From NCBI RefSeq assembly GCF_000974985.2, contig NZ_LAVA02000064.1, positions 62,001 through 126,000 of the forward strand: a stretch of DNA of 64,000 bases, read 5' to 3'. Positions 52,701 through 61,458 of this stretch are shown here, piece by piece (position 1 is the stretch's first letter; every line of letters starts with the position of its first letter). The notes beneath the pieces are model-generated. The model saw only the letters and a program-made list of their open reading frames with translations, was not told where the DNA came from and did no database searches. Position numbers and translations under genes: made by a program. The stretch is from Streptomyces mangrovisoli (lineage in GTDB: Bacteria; Actinomycetota; Actinomycetes; Streptomycetales; Streptomycetaceae).

Positions 52701-54082
52701 GCCGCCGCGTCCTCGCCGCGCTCACCCCAGGAGACTCCCCGCAGACGGCCCTGCTGCTGGACCCGCCCGCCCCCGAGGAGATCGGTCGCGCCCTGCGCTC
52801 CCTCGGCAAGGACGCCCTGGTCTACCTGGTCCCCGCCTCGGAGGACGTGGCGGGCACGGCCGTCGTGGTCACCTCCGGGGGAGCGGTCCACGCCGTACCC
52901 CTGCCCACCCTGACGGAGACGGCGGCACCGCTGAAGGAGTACACCCCGGCGACCGCGCCCCTGGACCGCACACCCACCGGCCCGACCGGGCGCCCCGCAC
53001 CCACCGGGCCGCCCTCGGAGGCGTCCACGGAGCCTCCCGCCGGCCCGCCCTGGGGACCGCCCGCCGGGCCGGGCCCCGAGCCCCGTGACCCCCGGGTCCT
53101 CGGGCCCGTCCCCGGGTTCGGGCGGGATGCCTCGCGGAGCCTGCGGCGGCAGCTCGACCGGTTGTGCGGGTGGGCCTGGTACGCGGGGATGCGGCCGTTG
53201 CTGGAGGCGTTCGAGATGCCGAGCGGGCGGCTGCCGCGGCTCGTGCTCGTGCCGATGGGGGCCCTCGGGCTCGTGCCCTGGCACGCCGCCTGGGAGGCGG
53301 GCGGCCCGCGCGGCCGGCAGTACGCGCTCCAGGCCGCCGAGATCTCCTACGCCGCCTCCGCGCGCCTGCTCTGCCAGGTCGCCGCCCGCCCCGCGGCCGC
53401 CCGCCCCGGCGCCGCGCTCTTCGTCGGCAACCCGACCGGCGACCTCTACCACGCGGGCGAGGAGGCCGACGCCGTCCAGCGCGTCTTCTACCCCGACGGC
53501 CGCTTCCTCGGCCACCGCACCCGCGGCGCCGCCGACGGCCCCGGCACCCCCGGCGAGGTGCTCGACTGGCTGCGCTCACCGCCCGCCGAGGGCGAGGAAG
53601 GCGGCGGCGTGCTGCACCTCGCCTGCCACGCCTCGGTCGCCGCGGGCGCCCGCCGCAGCGCCTATCTCTCCCTGTCGGACGGTCAGTTGGCGGCCGAGGA
53701 ACTCACCGAGGCGGTGGCGGCGGACGACGGCCGGCTCGGTCTCGTGCTGCTCGCCGCCTGCCGCAGCCATGTCTCGGGCCGCGGCCACAACGAGGCGTAC
53801 TCGCTCGCCACCGCCTTCCTGGTGGCGGGCGCCCGCTCGGTCGTCGGCTCCCTGTGGCCGGTGCCGGACGAGGCGACGTCCGTGCTGATGTTCCTCACCC
53901 ACCACTTCCTGCGCACCCACGGCGAACCCCCCGGGCGCGCCCTGCGCCGCGCCCAGCTGTGGATGATCGACCCTGACCGCGAACTGCCCGCTCAGCTGCC
54001 CGCGGAACTCGCCGAGCGGGCGGCGCGCATCGACCCGCACGACCTGAGCGCGTGGGCGGGGTTCACGCACCTGGGCCAGTGA
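49790..54082 (+). CDS. TPR-CHAT protease (caspase-like peptidase with long helical sensor array)
   Basis: 1430 residues, ATG at 49790 with only a weak GAAG upstream. Residues 1 to about 1010 are helical repeats of TPR type (for example AADVPQVWHSAGVALMLHGR, AAEVELTRLLAVPGAEDRL). A Pro/Thr/Gly linker at about 1055-1095 (TPTGPTGRPAPTGPPSE) leads to the CHAT domain, about 1110-1430. The dyad is intact: His1280 in LHLACHAS and Cys1324 in LLAACRSHVSG, followed by GARSVVGSLWPVPD. CHAT peptidases are caspase relatives; a TPR-CHAT protein is the protease of type III-E CRISPR systems, but no CRISPR is here. Converges on the caspase gene with a 20-base overlap. Confidence 0.9.
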   Translation: MPDDAAELSALVAEIAAERDRVLDDLSRLSSGDPDAPALCGYAGELSYRLHALGHGDDEDAVALDAFEHAFGRPGPADDPMWSAWRVIFGHLRAQRYDEARPDRELLSEVVELLGVGADGLPPDDPDFDPVREVAHALLVACTRERYERRTPADDEGALLDDALTRHHDALSAADPAIEGIADLRVDLGLLHIRRFALRGDLDDAAASARHYRAALDGAHPVAAADVPQVWHSAGVALMLHGRATEDRRELESARDAFDTALTELRRSGADAPEWAWEVRCDAVFIRATLWAVWKDQAHGAAAEVELTRLLAVPGAEDRLLPPYLDVFGRLLYERAAERDDAGGRDRAIALLRHALDTWDPARDGDSTVTAMFLAFFQQARYPDDPDPGRARDVLEGVAPTLRSSLDVQGLRPMALLMDAWARYRLVEHGLLAEREGVPEGLDVEGVLSAYNAMNDDLQQGRSHFDFGEDEHLPGFGRDVTGSHRRQAAFDQVLAGVRATEPGSEARARLASMLLGNLIAFDPDGRHVTADQRRELIEAVFQRVEQDPAWLGKAHAVAGVSLLGAEMAGSGSGLDAVLAHFDQAEAAGQDSGRDYGVALARLAAQTRRGQTGGAADDMEAGAEAWRRLREDPTVPRYLRQSMDLQQASHDAFAATRRGDLAAADRSIVQLATGHAEMSDEDPSRIQIYTLMENARAARDHLAETLGVPPLAPPAHRPGVLELRRQAARLPRDHRAWVLGDNGVTRFGRAGTAQDGPGLSDAARLLQEAYDLSDPGSDNRLRYANCLGMAHCVLASMQIDRVHRRERLARGIALLEGALAEAGGPEHRLHAPTGLALARAYRDRDDPHRRDRAAARRVGLDSLRGHAWAALLQSGTGHAELAAAQATTAALEVAGWCLKDDRPEEALRALDACRGLVLHAAVISTSVPDLLTAAGHTDLAAEWRASGADSAGLPQNPGAAVASPLGVPSSLRRRVLAALTPGDSPQTALLLDPPAPEEIGRALRSLGKDALVYLVPASEDVAGTAVVVTSGGAVHAVPLPTLTETAAPLKEYTPATAPLDRTPTGPTGRPAPTGPPSEASTEPPAGPPWGPPAGPGPEPRDPRVLGPVPGFGRDASRSLRRQLDRLCGWAWYAGMRPLLEAFEMPSGRLPRLVLVPMGALGLVPWHAAWEAGGPRGRQYALQAAEISYAASARLLCQVAARPAAARPGAALFVGNPTGDLYHAGEEADAVQRVFYPDGRFLGHRTRGAADGPGTPGEVLDWLRSPPAEGEEGGGVLHLACHASVAAGARRSAYLSLSDGQLAAEELTEAVAADDGRLGLVLLAACRSHVSGRGHNEAYSLATAFLVAGARSVVGSLWPVPDEATSVLMFLTHHFLRTHGEPPGRALRRAQLWMIDPDRELPAQLPAELAERAARIDPHDLSAWAGFTHLGQ

Positions 54083-56099
54083 ACCGCCCGCGTCCCGCCG
54101 CGGCCCTCGGAGCGTCGGCAGCGCCCGCCGGCACCGGCCCCGGCACCACCGTCCGCAGCGGCACGGTGGCCGTCGTCCAGCGCATCGCGCCGCCGGTCAG
54201 CACCGGCCCCAGCTTCCGCGTGCCGGTGGGCAGGCGTGGGCTCCACTCGGGCAGCTGGAACGGCGCCGTGTTCAACTCGCCCTCCGCGACGATCAACTTG
54301 AGCCAGTCCCGCGCCTGCGCGCCCGGCACCTCGGCGCGCCCGGCGGGCAGGGACAGTCGTACCGGGTCGCCGTCGAGCGCGTGCCCGGTGCGGCCGGGAC
54401 CGATGAAGTGGCCTTCGTACAGGGCCGGATCCGAGGCGTACCGGTCGGTCAGGTCGAGCAGCAGGCACCACAGCGTGCGGTCCGGCGAGCGGTTGTGCAG
54501 CCGGATCGACACCCACGGCGCCTGCGGGCCGTCCGGTCCCGGCCGGTAAGGCACGACGATCTCCCCGCTCGCGTCCGGCAGGAGCACCTCCCCGGTCTGA
54601 GCCCCCCATGGCGCCACCTCCACCCGCACCAGGCCGTCCAGCGGCGAGGGCCGCGGCGCGAGGTCGCGCAGCCGGTGCCAACGGGTCAGGTGCGCGAGGC
54701 AGTTGGCGACCCGCCCCGCGGCCTCGCCCGGCCCGCGGAACCCGCCCAGCGCGACCGGCTCCGTGTACGGCGTCCCGTCCCGCCGCAGCACATGCGCCAC
54801 CCCGTCCCGCACGAGCACCCGGAAGTGCACGTCGGCCGCCGTCTCGGGCCCGTCCGCCAGACGCAGCAGCGGCGCCCGCCGCACCGCCTCCGTCAGCTCC
54901 GCGACCACCTCGGGCGGGCCGTCGAGGGTCACGCTGCCCGGCGGCAACGCCAGCGCCGACACGGTCACCGGGTAGACCCGGTCGTGGGCGGGCACCCAGC
55001 CCACCGGCTCGACGAGCGTCCGCTCCGGCCGTACCGAACGCGCGGCGACGACCTGGCCTCCGCCGTCCAACGGCCTCCCGCCGGGCCCCTCGGACACGAC
55101 GGCGAACTCCGTTCCCTCGGCGCCCGGCCCGTCCGGCAGACCGTGCGCGCTGCCGCAGTCCACCTCCCAGCCGTTCGGCCCGAACCGCAGCAGTGACTCG
55201 GCGGGCCGCGCCTCCGACCCGTCGAGGAAGGGCCGGTCCGCGTCCCCGCCGTGCAGGTTCGGGAACAGCACGGGGCGCTGCCCGGTGCCGAGCCGCTGCA
55301 CCGTCGCGGAGGCCGCGCTGAGCAGCTCCCGCCCGGTCGCCGCGGGCCCGGCCGCGCGCGCCGCGCCGACCAGCGCATACGTGAACGCACCGTGCCGCCT
55401 GCCCCCGAACCAGTCCTCGTACGACGGCAGGTCCAGCCGGCTCGCGGCAAGCAGCAGATGCCGGGGACCGGCCGCCACCACCGGAACCGCGCGGTCGGCG
55501 GCGGCGCCGCCCGGGGTCGCCTGCGGGTCGGACACGCCGACCGGGGGCGCCCATGGGTCGGGCGTGCCGGCCGGGGTTGCCTGCGGGTCGGGTGCGTCCG
55601 TCGTGTGCTCCCGCGGGCCGAAGTCCCAGTCGGGTGACGGCGGGGCGAAGCGGGCGGCCCGGTCCCGGGTGGCTCCGCCCGAGTGGCAGCAGTCCAGCAC
55701 CGCCGTGACCCGGGCGCCGCCCGCCGCGACCGTGTCCAGCAGCACGCCGAGCCGCTTGTCGAGCAGGATGCCGTCGACGCAGACCAGGGCCTGGTTCAGC
55801 CCCGTCGCCTCGATCAGCAGATCGCCTCCGTGGGCCGGCTCCTGCGTGCCGTGCCCGGAGAACCACAGCAGCGCCAGATCGCCCGCGCCGGCCGCCCCCA
55901 GGTGCCGTAGCACCGCGTCCGTCACCGCCTCGACGGTCGCCTCGGAGTTCCGCAGCACCCGCACCTCGGCCCGCTCCCCGGCGAGGTCGTCCAGCAGCCG
56001 CCGCGCGGCGGCGATGTCGTTGAGACAGCCGCCGAGCGAGGGCGCGACCGAGGCCGGATACGTGTCGATCCCCACCAGCAACGCATGGATCTTCCCCAT
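54063..56099 (-). CDS. Caspase-family protease (peptidase C14) with beta-rich C-terminal region
   Basis: 678 residues. N-terminal caspase domain, residues 1 to about 295: KIHALLVGIDTYP, GCLNDIAAARRLL, catalytic His83 in WFSGHGTQ and Cys138 in AVLDCCHSGG; LLLAASRLDLPSYED and GAFTYALVGA follow. A Pro-rich insert at about 165-200 has the repeat DPQATPxG. The C-terminal half lacks the usual fixed effector but has beta-rich modules (PWVSIRLHNRSPDRTLWCLLLDLT, ELNTAPFQLPEW), perhaps a substrate-recognition region as in DUF4384-type proteins. The convergent CHAT protease is its nearest relative in function. Cytoplasmic by lack of a signal peptide. Confidence 0.92.
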   Translation of the reverse strand: MGKIHALLVGIDTYPASVAPSLGGCLNDIAAARRLLDDLAGERAEVRVLRNSEATVEAVTDAVLRHLGAAGAGDLALLWFSGHGTQEPAHGGDLLIEATGLNQALVCVDGILLDKRLGVLLDTVAAGGARVTAVLDCCHSGGATRDRAARFAPPSPDWDFGPREHTTDAPDPQATPAGTPDPWAPPVGVSDPQATPGGAAADRAVPVVAAGPRHLLLAASRLDLPSYEDWFGGRRHGAFTYALVGAARAAGPAATGRELLSAASATVQRLGTGQRPVLFPNLHGGDADRPFLDGSEARPAESLLRFGPNGWEVDCGSAHGLPDGPGAEGTEFAVVSEGPGGRPLDGGGQVVAARSVRPERTLVEPVGWVPAHDRVYPVTVSALALPPGSVTLDGPPEVVAELTEAVRRAPLLRLADGPETAADVHFRVLVRDGVAHVLRRDGTPYTEPVALGGFRGPGEAAGRVANCLAHLTRWHRLRDLAPRPSPLDGLVRVEVAPWGAQTGEVLLPDASGEIVVPYRPGPDGPQAPWVSIRLHNRSPDRTLWCLLLDLTDRYASDPALYEGHFIGPGRTGHALDGDPVRLSLPAGRAEVPGAQARDWLKLIVAEGELNTAPFQLPEWSPRLPTGTRKLGPVLTGGAMRWTTATVPLRTVVPGPVPAGAADAPRAAAGRGRFTGPGA

Positions 56100-56305
56100 G
56101 GCGGAGAGTCTGCCAGGGGGAGCCGGGGCCGGGACAGAAACGGAACAGCAACCGGATGGTCGTCAACTGGGCTTTTTCCGGGCGCAATCAGGTCACGCGG
56201 AGGACAATCGGTAGTACCGGTCGCACTCTTGACGTCACATCACTAACCTTGATGACAGGAGAACCGGCTCGTTCCGGTGCACCGCCCATGACACTCGGGG
56301 GACAC

Positions 56306-56821
56306 ATGGGGTACGTCGAACGACCGCGCCGCATCGTGGGCGCGAACGGGGGACCGGCGGGACCGGCGTCCGCCCCGGGCTCGGGCCGCCGCCTGATCGG
56401 CGGCCAGGACCAGGTCCGGCAGCCGGAGCGGGCCATCGCCCCCGGCCCGCGCACCGTACCCCACACCCTCTACCGGTCCCGCTCGAGGCGGCTCCTCGAC
56501 GCCGTCCGTACGCTCGACGCCGGCCTCGACGACCAGGCGTGCCGCGCCCTCGCCGAGTGGGTCCGCGAGGAGTACCGCTCGGACCACGGCGACGTACCGC
56601 TCGGCTTCGTCGCCCGCTGTTACCTCGGACCGCCCTACGTCGACCACCAGCTGAACCTCTTCCACGTGATCGTCCGGCACTTCGCGCCCGCCGAGCCGAT
56701 GCCGGACCCCTTCTCCGCGGCCCGCATGCTCGCCCGCTCCGGCGGCTACGCCTACATCGAGGTCTACGGCGACGGCCTGATCCTGCCCGTCCTGGAGGAC
56801 GGCACCGTGGTGCGGCCCTGA
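56306..56821 (+). CDS. Uncharacterised protein beside the caspase gene
   Basis: 171 residues. The ATG at 56306 has GGGGGA seven bases upstream; an ATG at 56288 is an alternative. The first 60 residues are low-complexity (Gly, Pro, Arg). The rest is a compact alpha/beta domain (LLDAVRTLDAGLDDQACRAL, WVREEYRSDHGDVPLGFVAR, CYLGPPYVDHQLNLFHVIVRH, GYAYIEVYGDGLILPVLEDG). No family recognised. The gene is divergent from the caspase with a 206-base gap and points to the coiled-coil operon; a small shared regulator or adaptor is a guess. Confidence 0.7.
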   Translation: MGYVERPRRIVGANGGPAGPASAPGSGRRLIGGQDQVRQPERAIAPGPRTVPHTLYRSRSRRLLDAVRTLDAGLDDQACRALAEWVREEYRSDHGDVPLGFVARCYLGPPYVDHQLNLFHVIVRHFAPAEPMPDPFSAARMLARSGGYAYIEVYGDGLILPVLEDGTVVRP

Positions 56822-56894
56822 GCCGCGCCCATCTCTCCCCCCCCCCACGACGTCACGCCCGCCCGAACACGCAGCACGTGAACGGAGTTTCCGC

Positions 56895-58670
56895 ATGGCC
56901 GAGATCGACCACCACCTGCGCAGTCAGGTCGCCGCGGTGCAAGGGCTGGTCATCCAAGTAGCCGAAAAGGTCGGCTCGGTGTCCGGTCAGGTCGCCACGG
57001 TCGAGGCGAACCAGCAGCAGGCCCGCACCGAACTCCAGCAGTTGCGCCACGACTTCCTCGCCTTCGTCAAGAAGGCCGAGGCCACGGCCAACGTGCAGCG
57101 CGCCGAGACCAGGATCGGCGTCATCGAGGACCGCATCGACCACGAGTTCGGCCACCACAAGGTCGTCCGCCGCTCCTCGGTCGGCCTGCTCCAGGCGTTC
57201 GACGTCGGACTGGTCACCGAGGAGACCGTCCGCTCGGTCAGCGAGCAGCTGATGATCCAGACGCCCCGCTACTGGCTGGCCCCCGCCCTGGTCGCGCTCA
57301 GCGCCTGGTCCGCCGACGATCCCGGCCTGTGCGACCGCGCCGTCGAGGAGGCGTTCCGCCGCTCGAAGGACCGCACCTCGCTGTTCTTCGCACTGGTGCT
57401 GCGCCGCCAGGACCGCAAGGAGTCCGCGGTGCGCTGGCTGCGCCACTACCTCCTCGCACAGGAACCGGCCGCCCTCGGCCGCGAGTTCGCGGTCATCCTG
57501 GAGGCCATCGCGCAGGGCGCCTTCGGGCCCGTCGGCCGCGACCTGCTGGACCGGACCCTCGCCGAGTGGCGTGCGCGGCTGATGGACAGCCCCGAGACAC
57601 AGGCCAAGCAGGTCGAGCGGTGGCGGGTCGAGATCGACTCGCTGCGGGTGCCCCGGCCGAAGGCCGAGTTCCCGGGCCTGGCCGAGCTGTCCCCGCAGTG
57701 GCCCACCCTCGAACGCGTGCTGGCCGCCGCCCGCGCCCAGCAGCCCCTGCTGGACAAGTACCAGGCGATCCTGGACCGGGAGTTCGAGCCCACCGACCGC
57801 CTTGAGGACGCCATCGACGACATCCTCGACCTGCTGGTCGACGAGTGCGACGAGGAAGAACTGCCGCTCTACCGGGACCTCGCCTTCCACCAGGCGGTCG
57901 TCGATCACGACGGCGACCTCGACGCCGCGCGCCACGCCGCCGACGCCAACGCGGCGTCGTACGAGAAGACCCTCGACTATCTGACCGTGCAGACGACCGC
58001 GGCGCTCGACCCGGCGGCCATCGGGGTCTCCGAGGCCACCCGTCGGCTGGCCGTGGCCGCCTGCCACGACTGGTTCCGGCAGGCGCACGCCGGGTACACC
58101 CGCGACTACCGCGCGGCCGTACCGCAGGACGTGGAGGCGAAGTTCGGCACCTCCCACTCGGTGGGCGCGCAGAACTTCCGGCTGCCGCCCTGGCACGGCA
58201 CGTTCACCAAGCCGCTGGCCACGCTGGAGAAGTCCCTCGGCGACCACTGGGACCGGCACATGGATCCGTTCATCGAATCGCTGGCGTTCCCGCTGGTCAA
58301 GAAGGTTGCCCCGCTCGTCGCCGTCGTGGCGTGCATCCTGCTGTTCTTCTCCCAGGTCTCCGTGGGCTTCGCGCTCGTCGCCGCCGCGGCCGTCGCCGGC
58401 GTCTGGGGACTGATCCTCCACAACGGCGCCCGGGTCGCCGGGCGCAATCAGGAGGCCGCGCGCCGGCTCCTGCAGCGCGCCAAGACCGACTCGCTGCACA
58501 AGCTGCGCGCCGCCTCGGCCGAACTGACCGACTGGTACGCGAAGTTCCGCACGGCCGACCAGATCGAGGCGCAGGTCCGCGAGCTGATCGGCACCCTGCC
58601 CACGGCCACCGACGGCGCCTCGCCGTTCGAGGGCCGGACCGTACGCAAGGAGGAGGGCTCGCCGCGATGA
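56895..58670 (+). CDS. Coiled-coil protein with C-terminal membrane hairpin
   Basis: 591 residues; CGGAG lies ten bases before the ATG. The N-terminus is a long coiled coil (residues 5-85: VAEKVGSVSGQVATVEANQQ and LQQLRHDFLAFVKKAEATAN). A helical domain of about 330 residues follows, with APALVALSAWSADDPGLCD repeat-like units. Two close membrane helices lie at about 475-515 (LVAVVACILLFFSQVSVG and LVAAAAVAGVWGLIL), and a short basic C-terminal coil ends the protein. Both ends thus face the cytoplasm. Not a recognised family. It overlaps the next gene by ATGA and heads a four-gene unit that ends with the AAA ATPase. Confidence 0.8.
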   Translation: MAEIDHHLRSQVAAVQGLVIQVAEKVGSVSGQVATVEANQQQARTELQQLRHDFLAFVKKAEATANVQRAETRIGVIEDRIDHEFGHHKVVRRSSVGLLQAFDVGLVTEETVRSVSEQLMIQTPRYWLAPALVALSAWSADDPGLCDRAVEEAFRRSKDRTSLFFALVLRRQDRKESAVRWLRHYLLAQEPAALGREFAVILEAIAQGAFGPVGRDLLDRTLAEWRARLMDSPETQAKQVERWRVEIDSLRVPRPKAEFPGLAELSPQWPTLERVLAAARAQQPLLDKYQAILDREFEPTDRLEDAIDDILDLLVDECDEEELPLYRDLAFHQAVVDHDGDLDAARHAADANAASYEKTLDYLTVQTTAALDPAAIGVSEATRRLAVAACHDWFRQAHAGYTRDYRAAVPQDVEAKFGTSHSVGAQNFRLPPWHGTFTKPLATLEKSLGDHWDRHMDPFIESLAFPLVKKVAPLVAVVACILLFFSQVSVGFALVAAAAVAGVWGLILHNGARVAGRNQEAARRLLQRAKTDSLHKLRAASAELTDWYAKFRTADQIEAQVRELIGTLPTATDGASPFEGRTVRKEEGSPR

Positions 58671-59113
58671 GCACCCCGAACACCCCGCCGCGCAACGGCG
58701 ACGCCCCGCAGCCCGACCTCTGGCGCTCCCTCGGGTCGCCCGCCTCCGCCGCCGCGCCCGCCTCCGCCCCGGCCCCCGCGACCCAGCGGCCCGCGATGGG
58801 CGGCGGTCTGCTCAGATCCGCCGACCCGGCCGCCTGGACGGTTCCGGCCCAGCCCACGGCGCCGCCACGCAGCGCCCCGCCGGCCGGCCCAGGCGGCGCC
58901 TCCCCGGCGACCGCGGGCGGCGCGCAGGCCCCCTCGCCCTCGCCCTGGGCCGCGGGCGGCGGCGCACCCACGCCCTCCCCCTGGGCCGCCACGGCACGGC
59001 CGCGGCAGGAGCGCAGGACCAGCCGGCAGCGCCAGGTCGTCGAGGGACTGCCCGACTGGGAGCCGCTGCCGCCCGGCGAAACCGTCGTGCGCAGACCGGG
59101 CGCCGCGACATGA
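58667..59113 (+). CDS. Pro/Ala-rich disordered linker protein
   Basis: 148 residues, ATGA overlap with both neighbours and a strong AAGGAGGAGG upstream. Residues 1-115 are Pro/Ala/Ser-rich with SPSPWAAGGGAPTPSPWAA, an imperfect 12-residue duplication around WAA. The C-terminal 35 residues are the only ordered-looking part (RTSRQRQVVEGLPDWEPLPP). The tight overlaps on both sides mean it is made in step with its neighbours, so it is probably a flexible linker or adaptor in their complex. No homology recognised. Confidence 0.75.
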   Translation: MSTPNTPPRNGDAPQPDLWRSLGSPASAAAPASAPAPATQRPAMGGGLLRSADPAAWTVPAQPTAPPRSAPPAGPGGASPATAGGAQAPSPSPWAAGGGAPTPSPWAATARPRQERRTSRQRQVVEGLPDWEPLPPGETVVRRPGAAT

Positions 59114-59670
59114 CCGGTCTGTGGGCCGACGGCGGCCCCTACCAGGCGTGGGTCGACCACCTGCGCCGCTGGGCGGCCCTCGAACCCGTCGACCCGGCGG
59201 CGCTGCCCCCGCTCACCCAGGAGCAGTTCGACGCCGACACCTGGGCCCGGCTCACCGCGCACCTCACCGGCGCGCTCACCGCGCGTCTCGTCGCCTGGGC
59301 CGACGCCATGGTGCGGGCGCTCGCCCAGGCCCACGACGAGTTCTCCTACGGCCGTGAACTCGCCCAGGCCCGTACCGGGCTGCACACCGTGCGCGCCCTC
59401 GCCGCCCACCCGGGCCTGCCCGCGTCCCTGCGCGAGCGGCTGACCGCGCTGGTCGACGAGCAGATCCCGCAGGTCCAGGCCCAGTTGGAGCGGGGCCTGG
59501 AGGAGGAGGCCCGGCGCGGCACGGACCCCCGGCGGGTGGAGGCCCGCCGCCGCACCCTGCGCGACAACGCCCTCACCGCCACCCTCGGCGCGCCGCCGCC
59601 CCCGGCGCCCGGGCAGCCCTGGGCGTACGACCCCGCGGCGCCCCCGAGGCGCCGCATCCTGCCCGGCTGA
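59110..59670 (+). CDS. Small helical protein of the coiled-coil/AAA operon
   Basis: 186 residues, ATGA overlap with the Pro-rich gene. Residues 10-145 are helical and amphipathic (AWVDHLRRWAALEPVDPAAL, LAQARTGLHTVRALAAHPGL, LVDEQIPQVQAQLERGLEEE). The tail is Pro-rich (PPPPAPGQPWAYDPAAPPRR). No family recognised. It is followed by a 126-base gap with direct repeats of GCCGCGTCCCGCC before the AAA ATPase. Confidence 0.75.
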   Translation: MTGLWADGGPYQAWVDHLRRWAALEPVDPAALPPLTQEQFDADTWARLTAHLTGALTARLVAWADAMVRALAQAHDEFSYGRELAQARTGLHTVRALAAHPGLPASLRERLTALVDEQIPQVQAQLERGLEEEARRGTDPRRVEARRRTLRDNALTATLGAPPPPAPGQPWAYDPAAPPRRRILPG

Positions 59671-59796
59671 GCCGCCCGCCGCGTCCCGCCCGTCCGCCGC
59701 GTCCCGCCGAGCCGCTCGCTTCCGGTGGGGGCCGGCGGCCGAGCCGCCCGCCCGACCGCGCCCCGCCCCTTCCCCGATCGAAGGCCGTACCCCGAC

Positions 59797-61362
59797 ATGT
59801 CGAACTACGCCGAGAGCCTCGCCCACCTCGACAGCTACATCTCCGCCCGCGTCCCGGTCATCGCCATGCGGACCATCGAGCAGCAGCGCGCCCTCCGGCT
59901 CCTGCGCGAGGCGGCCACCCAGTCGCGGCGCAGCAGCATGCCGTTCTGGATCTACACCCGGGCCACCGGACTGCGCGACCTGCGCAGCAACACGCCCGTC
60001 CAGGACGACCGTTCGCTGACCGGCGCGATGGACTTCGCCGCCGCGCAGTTCGGCAGCCGCGCCAACGCCACCGTGGTCTTCGTCGACCCCGACGAGCTGG
60101 AGTCGGACACCCCGGTCACCCGGCACTTCGCGGAACTCGCCCGGCTCGCCGACAGCAACATGGGCAGCATCGCGCTGATCACCGACACGCCCATCTGGAG
60201 CGGGCTCCAGCGCCTCGGCATGAGCCTGCGCCTGGACCTGCCCGACTCCGACGAGATGTACGGCATCCTCAGCGGCTTCCTCGGCGACCACCACAACCAC
60301 ATCCCCATCGAGTGGACCGAGGAGGACGCCCGCCGGGCCGCCGAGTTCCTCAGCGGTGTCACCGAGGCCGAGTGCGTCAACCTGATGGCGACCATCGCCG
60401 CGAAGGGCGCGATCCGCAAGGAGGACGTCCTCGGCCTCGCCCAGGCCAAGGACCGCATCTTCAGCGACCTGACCGGCCTGGAGCGGGTCCAGCTGCGGCA
60501 GAGCGACTACTCCGTCGGCGGGCTCAGCGGGCTGCGCGCCTGGCTGGAGCGCAAGCACGACATGATCTCCCGCGACCTCAGGCACACCGCGCTGCGCCCG
60601 CCGCGCGGGGTGCTGCTCGTCGGCGTGCCCGGCTGCGGCAAGTCGCTGTCCGCCAAGGCCATCGCGCACGAGTGGCGGCTGCCGCTGTACCGGCTCGACA
60701 TGGCCAGCATCCACGGCAAGTACCTCGGCGAGTCCGAGGGCCGCTTCCGCGAGGCGCTCGCCATGGCCGACCGGGTGGCGCCGTGCGTGCTGTGGATCGA
60801 CGAGATCGAGAAGGGCCTCGCGGGCCGCGACGACATGTCCGGCGTCCCGCAGCGCATCATCGGGCAGTTCCTCTACTGGCTCCAGGAGTCCGAGTCCCGC
60901 GCCTTCGTCGTCGCCACCGCCAACGACATCCGCAGCCTGCCGCCCGAGCTGCTGCGCAAGGGCCGCTTCGACGAGCTGTTCTTCGTCGACCTGCCCGACG
61001 CGCAGGACCGCAAGGAGATCATCGGCATCTACTACCGCCGCTACCTCCAGACCGAGCCCGACGCCGAGCAGGTGGACCGGCTGGTCGACCTTTCGGAGGG
61101 GTTCGCGGGCTCCGACATCGAGGCCGCGCTGCACGACGTGGCCGAGGAGGCGGTGCGCCGGGGCGGCGCGGATCAGCTCAAGGACTCGTACGTCATGGAC
61201 ACGTTCGCCCAGGTGCGCCCGCTCAGCGTGAGCAACCCGGAGCAGATCGAGGAGATCCGCGCCTGGGGCCGCGAGCGGGCGGTCCCGGCGGGCCGCGGCG
61301 CGGTGACGCCGGCACCGGGCGACGGCAGCCGCACGCGCCGGATCGTGTTCATGGACGAGTGA
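59797..61362 (+). CDS. AAA ATPase, Ycf46-like
   Basis: 521 residues from the ATG at 59797. The N-terminal third is a nucleotide-binding-like domain without a P-loop ([32 protein letters not shown]), as in the Ycf46 group. A classical AAA module follows: Walker A GVPGCGKS (276-283), Walker [11 protein letters not shown] (331-340), sensor 1 in VVATANDI, and the arginine fingers in [14 protein letters not shown]. The C-terminal helical domain has [19 protein letters not shown]. It is cytoplasmic, probably hexameric, and remodels or unfolds protein partners. Nearest partners by position are the coiled-coil membrane protein and its two small companions. Confidence 0.9.
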   Translation: MSNYAESLAHLDSYISARVPVIAMRTIEQQRALRLLREAATQSRRSSMPFWIYTRATGLRDLRSNTPVQDDRSLTGAMDFAAAQFGSRANATVVFVDPDELESDTPVTRHFAELARLADSNMGSIALITDTPIWSGLQRLGMSLRLDLPDSDEMYGILSGFLGDHHNHIPIEWTEEDARRAAEFLSGVTEAECVNLMATIAAKGAIRKEDVLGLAQAKDRIFSDLTGLERVQLRQSDYSVGGLSGLRAWLERKHDMISRDLRHTALRPPRGVLLVGVPGCGKSLSAKAIAHEWRLPLYRLDMASIHGKYLGESEGRFREALAMADRVAPCVLWIDEIEKGLAGRDDMSGVPQRIIGQFLYWLQESESRAFVVATANDIRSLPPELLRKGRFDELFFVDLPDAQDRKEIIGIYYRRYLQTEPDAEQVDRLVDLSEGFAGSDIEAALHDVAEEAVRRGGADQLKDSYVMDTFAQVRPLSVSNPEQIEEIRAWGRERAVPAGRGAVTPAPGDGSRTRRIVFMDE

Positions 61363-61458
61363 GACCGCCCCGGCCGCCGCAGGGCTGTGACGTGGGTGAA
61401 GCAGGGTGATGGCTGGGCTGACTGGTTACGGCACAGGATCGTCGTCCATACTGCCGCC

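Noticed and set aside
49712-53515. A 1267-codon open frame on the minus strand opposite the CHAT gene
   Set aside because: Antisense shadow of a GC-rich coding strand: composition is Gly/Val/Arg/Ala/Pro-rich with no domains, while the plus strand has TPR and CHAT motifs with an intact dyad.
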